Origin: Gemmatimonadaceae bacterium
Lineage (GTDB): Bacteria > Gemmatimonadota > Gemmatimonadetes > Gemmatimonadales > Gemmatimonadaceae
Length of the DNA: 64,000 nucleotides
Assembly (NCBI GenBank): GCA_030647905.1
Contig: JAUSJA010000026.1
Coordinates: 248,001 to 312,000 of the forward strand
Direction of reading: 5' to 3'
Part shown: piece after piece, positions 8,073 to 15,506 of the stretch
Layout of the letters: the number at the start of each line of letters is the position of its first letter
Numbering within the stretch: the first letter of the stretch is position 1
The notes under the pieces: model-generated
Seen by the model: only the letters and a program-made list of their open reading frames with translations
What the model was told of the DNA's origin: nothing
The model's database searches: none
Program-made: the position numbers and the translations under genes

Positions 8073-8524
8073 ACGCGGCAGGCATGCGGCCGACCAACGC
8101 GTCGGCCCGCGCGGCACCAACCGCACGCTCAGTCAGGTTCTACGTCGCGAACGGACTGCTCGATCACCCCGAGGGAACGGGTACTGCGGCCACGTACAAC
8201 TATCGTCATCTGCTCCAGCTTCTCGCGATCAAGATCCGGCAACGCGAAGGCCAGAGTCTCGAGAAGATCAAGGAAGAGATGAAGGACATGACTGGCGACG
8301 CACTCGAGCGTCGCATCGCGACATCACTCGCTCCCGCCCTCATGTCCGGTGCCGACAACACCGTCGAGCGCGAAGACGGCAATACCTACATGTGGCGCCG
8401 GGCGCCCGTCGCCGACGGAATTGAGCTGCATATTCGCGAGGACAGCCCCGCCGCCCGCGAGGAAGCCGTCATCGCCATGCGCGAGGCGGTGCGCGCAGCT
8501 CTCGGACGGGCCGATATCCGGTAG
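7979..8524 (+). CDS. MerR-family transcriptional regulator
   Basis: 181 residues. The N-terminal third contains a winged-helix of MerR type (TARSVRFYVANGLLDHPEGT, then ATYNYRHLLQLLAIK with REGQSLEKIKEEM), where the R-F-Y-x-x-x-G-L-L sequence is the family hallmark. The C-terminal region is short, with no cysteine ligands, so a metal-sensing role is unlikely. The long 94-base overlap with the hydrolase means the true start may be downstream, but the ATG at 7979 is the first consistent one. The likely target is the upstream gene pair. Confidence 0.82.
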   Translation: MAESAVSLLRAHSRHAPWNARGLAAHVTALVDAAGMRPTNASARAAPTARSVRFYVANGLLDHPEGTGTAATYNYRHLLQLLAIKIRQREGQSLEKIKEEMKDMTGDALERRIATSLAPALMSGADNTVEREDGNTYMWRRAPVADGIELHIREDSPAAREEAVIAMREAVRAALGRADIR

Positions 8525-8537
8525 CCGTCGCCGCGTG

Positions 8538-9836
8538 CTAGAGCACCCGCCGCAGCTTCTCCGCGCCCCACTCGAGCACCTTTCCCGTCCAGGGCCGCTT
8601 GCGGAACGTTTCCAGCTTCATTTCCTGCGAATACTTGAGATCGTTCATGAAGATCTCATCCATTTTCGTGCCCACGCCGGCATCGAGCGCTACGATCTGC
8701 GCTTCGTTGTTGAACGCGATCGACCGGTTGTCGAAGTTCATCGAACCGATCGACGACCACAGGCCGTCCACCACGATTGTCTTCGCGTGCATCATGGTCG
8801 GACTGTATTCGTAGATCTTCACTCCTCCTTCGAGGAGCTTCTCGTAAAGTGCGCGGCTCGCGTACCACGTGCTCTTGAGGTCTGTCTTGTCGCTCACGGT
8901 CAGCACCCGTACGTCTACGCCCCGCTTTGCGGCGAGTATCAACAGCTCGCAGAAATCGTCGTTCGGGATGAAATAGGAGTTCGCGATGTACAGGCTCTTG
9001 CGTGACCCCGCGATCGTGAGCGCCAGGAAGCGCTCGGCGGGAGTGCTCCCGATTGTCGGCAAGCTGTGCATCAGTCCGGCGTTGACGTTCCCTCCGTCCT
9101 CGAAGGAGATAGACGGAAAGAAAACGTCACCAGTCAGAAGCTCACCGGTGGTCTCCGCCCAGCCGGAAGCGAACGCAGCCTGAAGCCCCGCTACCGTCGG
9201 ACCGTGAAAGCGCACGTTGGTCTCCCGCCATTGGTCTTCGTGCAAACCGTCGCCGAGCCAGTAGTCCGCCAGGCCGAATCCGCCGGTGTAGCCGACTCGT
9301 CCGTCCACGACCACCACGCGGACGTGCGACCGTTGTGTCGCCCTGTGAAGCGTGTACCATTTGAGCGGACGCAGCCACGCGACCCTTACTCCGGCGGCCG
9401 TCAGCCCGCTCACCCATTCCTTCGTCAGTGGCTGCGAGCCGAACGTGTCGAGCAGCAGGAGCACTCGCACCCCGGCTCGCGCCCGCTCCGCCAGATACTT
9501 CGCCATCGTGTCGGCGACCGCGCCGGGCTGCGAGTAGTACATCTGCACCGTGATCGTTTTCTTCGCCGAAGCCAGGTCCTTCCAAAGCAACGGGTAGGTT
9601 CCTTCGCCATTGAGAAGAATCTCGACCCTGTTGCCGGCGTCTATGTGAGTGCCCGTGAAGAGCTCGATCGTGCGGGGAAACAGCGGATCGCTCACCCGGG
9701 GCGGTCCTTCGCGGTCTCCTCTGGCGATGACTGTCCGGACCGTCGCGCCCCGGGTTACAGAGAGCGCCCCGATCAGAACCATTATCAGCGCGAGAATCAC
9801 CACGACGGTGAGGAGACTGTATTTCAGGATGCTCAT
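8538..9836 (-). CDS. Phospholipase D-family protein, cardiolipin synthase-like
   Basis: 432 residues with an N-terminal membrane anchor (about residues 6-28) and two PLD half-sites. The second is canonical, HAKTIVVDG near residue 350. The first reads HVRVVVVDG near residue 172, with Arg in place of the catalytic-site Lys. Other marks are YTGGFGLADYW, QMYYSQPG and MNFDNRS. Such enzymes transfer phosphatidyl groups, for example to make cardiolipin. The Lys-to-Arg change may be a subfamily trait and leaves the exact activity open. It converges with the MerR-type gene. Confidence 0.87.
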   Translation of the reverse strand: MSILKYSLLTVVVILALIMVLIGALSVTRGATVRTVIARGDREGPPRVSDPLFPRTIELFTGTHIDAGNRVEILLNGEGTYPLLWKDLASAKKTITVQMYYSQPGAVADTMAKYLAERARAGVRVLLLLDTFGSQPLTKEWVSGLTAAGVRVAWLRPLKWYTLHRATQRSHVRVVVVDGRVGYTGGFGLADYWLGDGLHEDQWRETNVRFHGPTVAGLQAAFASGWAETTGELLTGDVFFPSISFEDGGNVNAGLMHSLPTIGSTPAERFLALTIAGSRKSLYIANSYFIPNDDFCELLILAAKRGVDVRVLTVSDKTDLKSTWYASRALYEKLLEGGVKIYEYSPTMMHAKTIVVDGLWSSIGSMNFDNRSIAFNNEAQIVALDAGVGTKMDEIFMNDLKYSQEMKLETFRKRPWTGKVLEWGAEKLRRVL

Positions 9837-9939
9837 CGGTTCCCGTTGCCTCTGGTGCGTGTTTCCTGAGTAAGAACGCCTGGCAGGTGCTCTGCCCGCT
9901 CCTTGCCGTGCTCATATAGTTGCAACAGTTTCACACTAC

Positions 9940-10791
9940 ATGCCTCTCACAGCCCGCAAACGTTCCGTGAATCGGGCCATCTATCTGGACCGGGCTCTCG
10001 AAGCCCTTCCCATTTTCCGTCTCAGCGATTCAGCTGATGAGTCGACGATAACATACTCACCGGCTTCAGGCGGACGCTGGCGGGTACTGCCGTCTCCCGG
10101 CGATCGCGTCCCTGGCACGTTCGATCAGGACGTGTACGTCGAGATACTGCATCGCTACTGCGAAGCAGGGTTCCCGAATGACGGGACTGTCACCTTCACC
10201 CTGCACTCGTTCCTTCGTTCCATCGGAAGAAGGGTCGATGGGCGGACCTACGAACAGCTCCGCTCCGCGCTGAACAGACTTGAGAGAACCATCCTCGAAT
10301 CTTCCGGAGTCTATGTCTCGGCCCGAAACTCCGCGCCATTGGACGACCGCTTTACTATCCTGAGCTCCGTCGCGATCGAGCGTAGACGCCTCGCCGACCG
10401 TGAGCAGTTCACCTTCTTTCCCGTGCTTACCGCCTCCGAGCCGGGCGATGCCCGGGTCGTCATCTCCCCACTGCTACGCGAAAACATTGCCGCGGGGTGT
10501 ACGGTCACGCTTTCTTCTCCCCTCTATCAGTCGCTTAGCAGCCCCGTGGCGCGGCGGCTTTACCGCCTGATGGAGGTCGCACGCGAAGGTGGAATGGTGA
10601 CCTGGCGCGTGCCCCTCGAAGAGCTCGCACAACAGCTCCCGCTCGCCCAGCGCTATCCATCTCATCTGCAGCGCGTTCTCCAACCGGCACACGAGATGCT
10701 TGTCGCTACCGGTGTGGTGCGCAGCGCTGTCTTCCGGCAGGTCAGCCGCGACTGGCTCGTTGACTACACGCTCGCGAGCCGCAACGTATAG
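9940..10791 (+). CDS. Replication initiator protein A (RPA)-like protein
   Basis: 283 residues resembling the RPA family of plasmid replication initiators: a central FDQDVYVEIL-type segment, then TFTLHSFLRSIGRRVDGRTYEQLRSAL and a C-terminal winged helix (PVARRLYRLMEVAREGG, VPLEELAQQLPL). Here it is a lone gene among housekeeping genes, with no plasmid, partition or mobilisation genes nearby. It may be a domesticated initiator or a regulator of the same fold. The gene is intact with normal base composition. Confidence 0.75.
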   Translation: MPLTARKRSVNRAIYLDRALEALPIFRLSDSADESTITYSPASGGRWRVLPSPGDRVPGTFDQDVYVEILHRYCEAGFPNDGTVTFTLHSFLRSIGRRVDGRTYEQLRSALNRLERTILESSGVYVSARNSAPLDDRFTILSSVAIERRRLADREQFTFFPVLTASEPGDARVVISPLLRENIAAGCTVTLSSPLYQSLSSPVARRLYRLMEVAREGGMVTWRVPLEELAQQLPLAQRYPSHLQRVLQPAHEMLVATGVVRSAVFRQVSRDWLVDYTLASRNV

Positions 10792-10905
10792 GGCGGATCG
10801 CGTGTCAAACATCCAGGTCGTCACGGTGATCGCCCCCGGGAACTCTCACAGTTTCAAGGCGTATCTGCTACCTTCAGGCAAGCCCTAAATCAGACGCAGG
10901 CAAGC

Positions 10906-12498
10906 ATGTCCAACCGTCGCAGGTTTTTGCTCTTCGGAATTATCGCCGCCCCCTTGATCGCGGGCGGTTTCGTCGCGCAGGATCGTTCCGCCACCGATGG
11001 AGCGCGGCTCCTCGACCAAGTCCTGACGATCGTGTCGGGACGCTTTGTGGACAGTGTCGACGCAGCGGCGCTTTACGAAAAGGCCGCTCGCGGACTGGTC
11101 CATGAGCTCAACGATCCCTATTCCGTTCTGCTCTCCCCGAAAGAGCTCGCCACCTTCACCGCCCAGACCGGCGGTAAGTACGGCGGCGTCGGAATGGAGA
11201 TTGGCGAAGTCCAGGGGTTCATCACCGTTCAGCGTGTATTCCCTCACACGCCAGCCGAGCAGGCCGGCGTGATCGAGGGTGACCGGATCATCCAGGTGGA
11301 CACCGCCAACACGCGCGGCTGGTCCACGGCACAGGTCTCCGATGTCCTCAAGGGGCGTCCCGGCACCAAGGTCGCCGTGAAGTTCATGCGCACGGGTGTC
11401 GCCGAGCTGATCCCGGTGACGTTCACTCGCGCGAGCGTCCGCATACCGGCCGTCCCCTACACTATCATGCTCGACGGCAAGGTTGGCTACATCCCGCTTC
11501 AACAGTTCAACGAGACTGCAACCGCAGAGCTGGAAGCTTCGATCAAGCGCCTCTCCGGTGAGGGAGCGAAAGGACTTGTTCTTGATCTCCGCGGCAATGG
11601 CGGCGGATACCTGGAGCAGTCGGCTACCGTTGCCAACCTCTTCCTGAAGAAGGGACTGGAGGTCTCCAGCGTTCGAGGGCGCGCCGGCTTCCGGGAAGTG
11701 CTCTACGCGACCGATAATCCGACGGCCCCGGAAATTCCGCTCGTCGTTCTCACCGACGGCCGCACTGCATCGGCCTCGGAGATCGTCGCTGGCGCTCTTC
11801 AGGACCACGACCGCGCGGTGATCGTCGGCACCACCTCGTTCGGAAAAGGGCTCGTCCAGACTGTCTATCCTCTCGATGGCGGCTACGCCCTCAAGATGAC
11901 GACGGCCAAGTGGTATACGCCGAGCGGCCGGTCCATCCAGAAAGAGCGCAAGCTTCTTCCCGACGGATCGTTCGTCGAGGTTCTCTCCGACTCGATGGAG
12001 ACTGACTCGGTCCGGAAGTCCCGGCCCAGGTTCAAGTCCGACGCCGGCCGTATCGTCTATGGCGGCGGCGCTGTGACTCCTGACGTCATCGTCCAGCCGG
12101 ACACCCTCACCACGACAGAGCAGAAGCTGCTCAACGCTCTTGCCCCCAAGGCGCAGGTCGTTCGCTCGACACTGATCAACTACGCCGTCGAGCAAAAGGG
12201 GAACGTGCAGCCGAACTTCGTCGTCTTGAAGGCATGGAGAGACGAGTTCTACAATCGCCTCGTCGCTCAGGGCGTGAAGGTGGACAAGGCGCAGTTCGAG
12301 GCCGGCGGATCGGAAATAGATCGCCTGCTTGGCTCGAGCATCGCCCGAATCGCTTTCGGAGATTCCACCGCAAAGCGGCGTGACATCGCCGACGATGCGC
12401 AACTGCGCCGCTCTCTCGAGCTGCTAAAGCGGGGCCAGACCCAGCGCGATCTGTTCGCCGTCGCTCTTCAACCCACTACGGCATCGACGAATCGCTGA
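10906..12498 (+). CDS. Carboxy-terminal processing protease, S41 family
   Basis: 530 residues. An N-terminal signal or anchor (residues 7-24) places it in the periplasm. A PDZ domain covers about residues 85-170 (GVGMEIGEVQG, PAEQAGVIEGDRIIQVD). The protease core has VLDLRGNGGG, the nucleophile Ser in TASASEIVAGALQD and the general-base Lys in SFGKGLVQT, the CtpA Ser-Lys pair. A ~130-residue C-terminal extension follows. A long open frame on the opposite strand (505 codons) is a by-product of codon bias. Upstream neighbours do not suggest a specific substrate. Confidence 0.93.
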   Translation: MSNRRRFLLFGIIAAPLIAGGFVAQDRSATDGARLLDQVLTIVSGRFVDSVDAAALYEKAARGLVHELNDPYSVLLSPKELATFTAQTGGKYGGVGMEIGEVQGFITVQRVFPHTPAEQAGVIEGDRIIQVDTANTRGWSTAQVSDVLKGRPGTKVAVKFMRTGVAELIPVTFTRASVRIPAVPYTIMLDGKVGYIPLQQFNETATAELEASIKRLSGEGAKGLVLDLRGNGGGYLEQSATVANLFLKKGLEVSSVRGRAGFREVLYATDNPTAPEIPLVVLTDGRTASASEIVAGALQDHDRAVIVGTTSFGKGLVQTVYPLDGGYALKMTTAKWYTPSGRSIQKERKLLPDGSFVEVLSDSMETDSVRKSRPRFKSDAGRIVYGGGAVTPDVIVQPDTLTTTEQKLLNALAPKAQVVRSTLINYAVEQKGNVQPNFVVLKAWRDEFYNRLVAQGVKVDKAQFEAGGSEIDRLLGSSIARIAFGDSTAKRRDIADDAQLRRSLELLKRGQTQRDLFAVALQPTTASTNR

Positions 12499-12593
12499 GA
12501 CGATTGAAACGTAGTTCCGGCTGGCATCATGGAATTCCGTGATGCCGGCTTTTCTTGCATTATTCCCCTGTTGATTCCTCCTCCGGAGATCCT

Positions 12594-13637
12594 ATGGGTG
12601 CTGGATTGATTTCCCTCGCCGTCATTGCCGCTCTTGCGGCCCTCATCGTCTTCAAGTCCTTCAAGATCGTCGGACAGGCGGAGGTGATGGTGGTGGAGCG
12701 GCTGGGCCGCTTTCATCGAGTCGCGCGATCGGGCCTCAATATTCTGCTTCCTTTCATCGAGTTGCCACGAACTATCGACGTTCGCTACTTCGAAAGCGAT
12801 GTTACCGGTATCAAGCGCGTTACCGCCGGGCACACTTCGCGCATTGATCTTCGCGAGCAGGTGCTGAACTTCCCGAGTCAGCCGGTAATCACCAAGGACA
12901 ACGTCACCATAGACATTGACGCTGTCATCTACTACCGCGTAGCCGACCCGCAAAAGGCAACGTACTCGGTGCAGAACCTTCCCTACGCACTCGAGACGCT
13001 GACGCGAACGACACTACGCAACATCGTCGGCGAAATGGAGCTCGATTCGACACTCGGCAGCCGCGACGTGATCAACAGGCGCATGCGCGAAGTGATCGAG
13101 GAAGCATCCATCGGATGGGGAGTGGACGTGACACGTGTGGAGCTTCAGGCGATAGAGCCGCCGCGCGACATTCAACAGTCCATGGAGTTGCAGATGCGCG
13201 CGGAACGCGAGCGGCGTGCCGCCGTCACGAACGCCGAAGCCGGAAAACGCGCAGCGATTCTCGAAGCCGAAGGTGTCCGCGAATCGCAGGTTCGCCGCGC
13301 CGAAGGCGAGAAGGATGCCTCGGTTCTCCGCGCGCAGGGCCTGGCCACCGCTCGTCTCGCGATGGCCGAAGCGGAAGCCGAGGCGATTCGGCGGATCGCT
13401 GCCGCACTTCCCGAAGGGCAGGCCGCGATGTACCTGCTCGGCATGAAGTATCTCGAGGCACTTCCCACTCTCGCGCAGGGAAAGAATTCGACGATCTTCC
13501 TGCCCGCCGAAGCCGCCGGCGTGATGGGAGCGATCGGCGGACTGAGAGAATTGGTGGCGCGTGCTGCCATACCGGCGCACAGGAGCGAGATCGAACAGCC
13601 TGTTCCAGCTCCCGATGCGCCGCGGAAGTTGACTTGA
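12594..13637 (+). CDS. SPFH-domain membrane protein (paraslipin, QmcA-like)
   Basis: 347 residues from the ATG at 12594, preceded by CTCCGGAGATC. One N-terminal membrane helix is followed by the SPFH/Band-7 domain (VVERLGRFHRVARSGLNILL, DNVTIDIDAVIYYRV, TTLRNIVGEMELD) and a long Ala/Glu/Arg-rich coiled coil (residues 200-265), then a conserved YLLGMKYLEALPTLAQG segment typical of paraslipins. These proteins oligomerise in membranes. The partner NfeD is usually adjacent; here an NfeD-like gene is far away at 50145. The next small gene overlaps by 4 bases. Confidence 0.92.
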   Translation: MGAGLISLAVIAALAALIVFKSFKIVGQAEVMVVERLGRFHRVARSGLNILLPFIELPRTIDVRYFESDVTGIKRVTAGHTSRIDLREQVLNFPSQPVITKDNVTIDIDAVIYYRVADPQKATYSVQNLPYALETLTRTTLRNIVGEMELDSTLGSRDVINRRMREVIEEASIGWGVDVTRVELQAIEPPRDIQQSMELQMRAERERRAAVTNAEAGKRAAILEAEGVRESQVRRAEGEKDASVLRAQGLATARLAMAEAEAEAIRRIAAALPEGQAAMYLLGMKYLEALPTLAQGKNSTIFLPAEAAGVMGAIGGLRELVARAAIPAHRSEIEQPVPAPDAPRKLT

Positions 13638-13855
13638 CCGAGATCACGCAGGAACGCGCAGAGCGTATCGCGCGCGCCCACCCGTGTGATCACTGCGGCG
13701 AGTACAGCTTCAAGAGCCTGAAGGTCAAGCGGGCGTCCGAATTTCACCACAAGGCATTGGGTGAAGTCTGGCATGTGATCAAGACATGCGGTGTGTGCGG
13801 TATGCATCAGGAGGTAGGTATAGACACCGAAGGGGATATCGTCTACGCGACCTGA
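13634..13855 (+). CDS. Small zinc-ribbon-like protein
   Basis: 73 residues beginning with TTG that overlaps the paraslipin stop (TTGA). Two knuckles, CDHC near residue 17 and CGVC near residue 53, could bind one zinc ion, separated by a basic stretch (KVKRASEFHHK). Overlap indicates translational coupling with the paraslipin gene. The family is not one I can name. Confidence 0.7.
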   Translation: MTEITQERAERIARAHPCDHCGEYSFKSLKVKRASEFHHKALGEVWHVIKTCGVCGMHQEVGIDTEGDIVYAT

Positions 13856-13882
13856 TGCGCCGTCGCAAAAGTACAGTGGCGG

Positions 13883-14731
13883 CTAGATCCCTTCGGGCCA
13901 GTTCGGCTTGTGCGAATACTGGCCGAACACCGCCTGCAGCACGTTCTCGGGCTTGTCTGTCAAGGTTACCGCATCGAGTCTGTCTGAAAGCGGCATAACC
14001 CGGGAGAAATCCCGGTAGCGTCGGTAACTGTGCGGGAAAGTCGCAGGCCCGCCCCGCATCACCCTCGACAGCAGCATGTCGGGCACGAGGAATCGCGTCG
14101 CGGCGAAGAAGAAGTTGAGCGTCATGGGCTTCGGCAAGCTGCTCTCCACGATCCGCCTCGGCAACGATCCGTGCTTGCCCCACTGCACGTTAATCGCTAC
14201 CTGCGACTTCGGCCATCGAGTATGCAGCAACGTGCCGTGCCAGTAGGTCCAAACGTCTACCGGCGCACCCGTGCTGTCGTAGCGAAGCCACACCACCTCC
14301 TCGTCTGTCGGGACCGTGAAAGGAATCCATGCCCCGTTGACGTCGTCCCGCCACAGCAGATGGTAGGCAATCACCGACTTTGTCGGGTGGACCACGGCGA
14401 CGACCCGGGATAGCAGGAACCTCTCGTCGCGTTGGAGGTACAACACGGGTGCGAGGCTGCGCGCCATCATGGCGACACTGTCGTCTGGTGCGAGCGTGCC
14501 TTGCAAATCAATGGATCGCAAGGGGATGTGAGCGCGAGGCCCGCATCCGACCGACAGGACCGCGAGCATGACTGCGGATGTCTTCCGTACGTACTGACCG
14601 TAGTTCTGGCGTAGTAAAGCGACTCCAACAGTGAGGTTCGTGCTCCCACAGCTTACGGGGGAGGACAAGCCCTCGGAGGGCCGATGCGTAAGCCGCGTCC
14701 AAATACGTACAACCCCGCGCAAGTCCTTCAC
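13883..14731 (-). CDS. Putative lipoprotein, function unknown
   Basis: The open frame is 282 codons. A lipobox-like LSVGC lies at codons 59-63 behind a hydrophobic run (SAVMLAVL) and a basic VRK, so the first ~45 codons are probably not translated; but no ATG, GTG or TTG sits at the ideal place, and the ATG at 14569 leaves only eight residues before the Cys. The mature part is rich in aromatic residues (TYWHGTLLHTRWPKSQVAI, FPHSYRRYRDFSRVM) without a family I recognise. Its 5' end overlaps the divergent gene at 14684. Confidence 0.6.
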   Translation of the reverse strand: MKDLRGVVRIWTRLTHRPSEGLSSPVSCGSTNLTVGVALLRQNYGQYVRKTSAVMLAVLSVGCGPRAHIPLRSIDLQGTLAPDDSVAMMARSLAPVLYLQRDERFLLSRVVAVVHPTKSVIAYHLLWRDDVNGAWIPFTVPTDEEVVWLRYDSTGAPVDVWTYWHGTLLHTRWPKSQVAINVQWGKHGSLPRRIVESSLPKPMTLNFFFAATRFLVPDMLLSRVMRGGPATFPHSYRRYRDFSRVMPLSDRLDAVTLTDKPENVLQAVFGQYSHKPNWPEGI

Positions 14732-14902
14732 CTCATCAACGGTGATCGGTCAGGCGGACTGCTCAGCTGTCCTTCGTGCCCCGGACCCATCGAGCGTGAT
14801 CCCGCCCGTTATCCTCCCGCACCCATGTCGCACGTCACCCTCCGGTGTCGAAGCTGCGGCCGCACCGCGAAATACGTCGCCAGCGCGGCAGGAGCAGCCT
14901 GA
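14684..14902 (+). CDS. Small zinc-knuckle protein
   Basis: 72 residues with CPSC near residue 29 and CRSC near residue 55, spaced like a zinc ribbon. The N-terminus (MRKPRPNTYNPAQVLHLI) is basic. Two small CxxC proteins (this and 13634) flank the lipoprotein gene. Function is unknown. The start is the ATG at 14684; codon use is normal. Confidence 0.6.
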   Translation: MRKPRPNTYNPAQVLHLINGDRSGGLLSCPSCPGPIERDPARYPPAPMSHVTLRCRSCGRTAKYVASAAGAA

Positions 14903-15109
14903 AAAAAAACTCCCCTCGCCGAGCGATCGCCCGGACAATTGCACAAAACTTGCCCGCTTTTTCTCCGGCATCTATCGCTCGCGCGCCGAGACGATGATCC
15001 GGGTACTGAAACGATGTCGGCTCGAGTCGCCGGTACGATACACTGAAGCGCCACACACCGACGCATCAGTGGGTACAGTCAGGCCCCTCGGAGGGGAAAG
15101 GAAAGAGTT

Positions 15110-15316
15110 ATGGCACGCATTACCGGCACAGTGAAGTGGTTCAACGACGCGAAGGGATTCGGGTTTATCTCCAGAGAAGGCGGCCCCGATGTCTTCGTCC
15201 ACTTCAGCGCAATCTCCGGCTCGGGTTTCAAATCCCTTGCTGAGGGGGACAAGGTGGAGTTCGAAGTAGTTGAGGGACAGAAAGGCCCCCAGGCCGCGAA
15301 CGTCACTAAGGCCTGA
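15110..15316 (+). CDS. Cold-shock domain protein
   Basis: 68 residues of a single cold-shock domain, a small beta-barrel that binds single-stranded RNA and DNA. RNP1 (KGFGFIS) and RNP2 (VFVHFS) are intact. GGAAAGGAAAGAG lies just upstream of the ATG. A 207-base gap precedes it, consistent with the long regulated leader of csp genes; it holds no other gene I can see. A GC-rich hairpin follows. A second csp gene is at 35022. Confidence 0.95.
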   Translation: MARITGTVKWFNDAKGFGFISREGGPDVFVHFSAISGSGFKSLAEGDKVEFEVVEGQKGPQAANVTKA

Positions 15317-15338
15317 ACACCAAAGAGCGAAGTTCCTG

Positions 15339-15365
15339 GCCCCGGGCAACCCCCGGGGCTTCTCT
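15339..15365 (+). terminator. Terminator hairpin of the cold-shock gene
   Basis: GCCCCGGG (15339-15346) pairs with CCCGGGGC (15352-15359) around a five-base loop, followed by the weak pyrimidine run TTCTCT. It lies 22 bases after the csp stop and directly abuts the first recognisable ku codons. Confidence 0.6.
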
Positions 15366-15497
15366 GAAAATCTCGCCGAGCCCTTCGATTCCAATCGCTA
15401 TACCGACGATTATCGCGCCAATCTGATGAAGCTCATCAAGGCCAGGATGAAGGGAAAGAAGATCAAGCTCGAGGAGCCCGCCGAAGAGTCGGCATGA
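15360..15497 (+). pseudogene. ku: Ku protein remnant (C-terminal ~45 codons)
   Basis: The frame encodes SENLAEPFDSNRYTDDYRAN, then LMKLIKARMKGKKI and an acidic end, stopping at 15495-15497. This is the Ku C-terminal pattern: a Pro-Phe-Asp turn, Tyr-x-Asp-x-Tyr-Arg, and a Leu-Ile-x-x-Lys helix with a Lys-Gly-Lys tail. The rest of Ku, about 220-240 residues including the DNA-encircling beta-barrel, is missing; the sequence upstream is instead the csp gene and its terminator. No start codon precedes the conserved part. ligD follows after 9 bases, the usual ku-ligD order, so this is what is left of the end-joining operon's first gene. Confidence 0.82.
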
Positions 15498-15506
15498 GCC
15501 TGTTCC

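Noticed and set aside
10885-12402. 505-codon open frame on the minus strand
   Set aside because: It lies entirely opposite the well-supported ctpA-type protease and has no recognisable domain; it is a codon-bias artefact.
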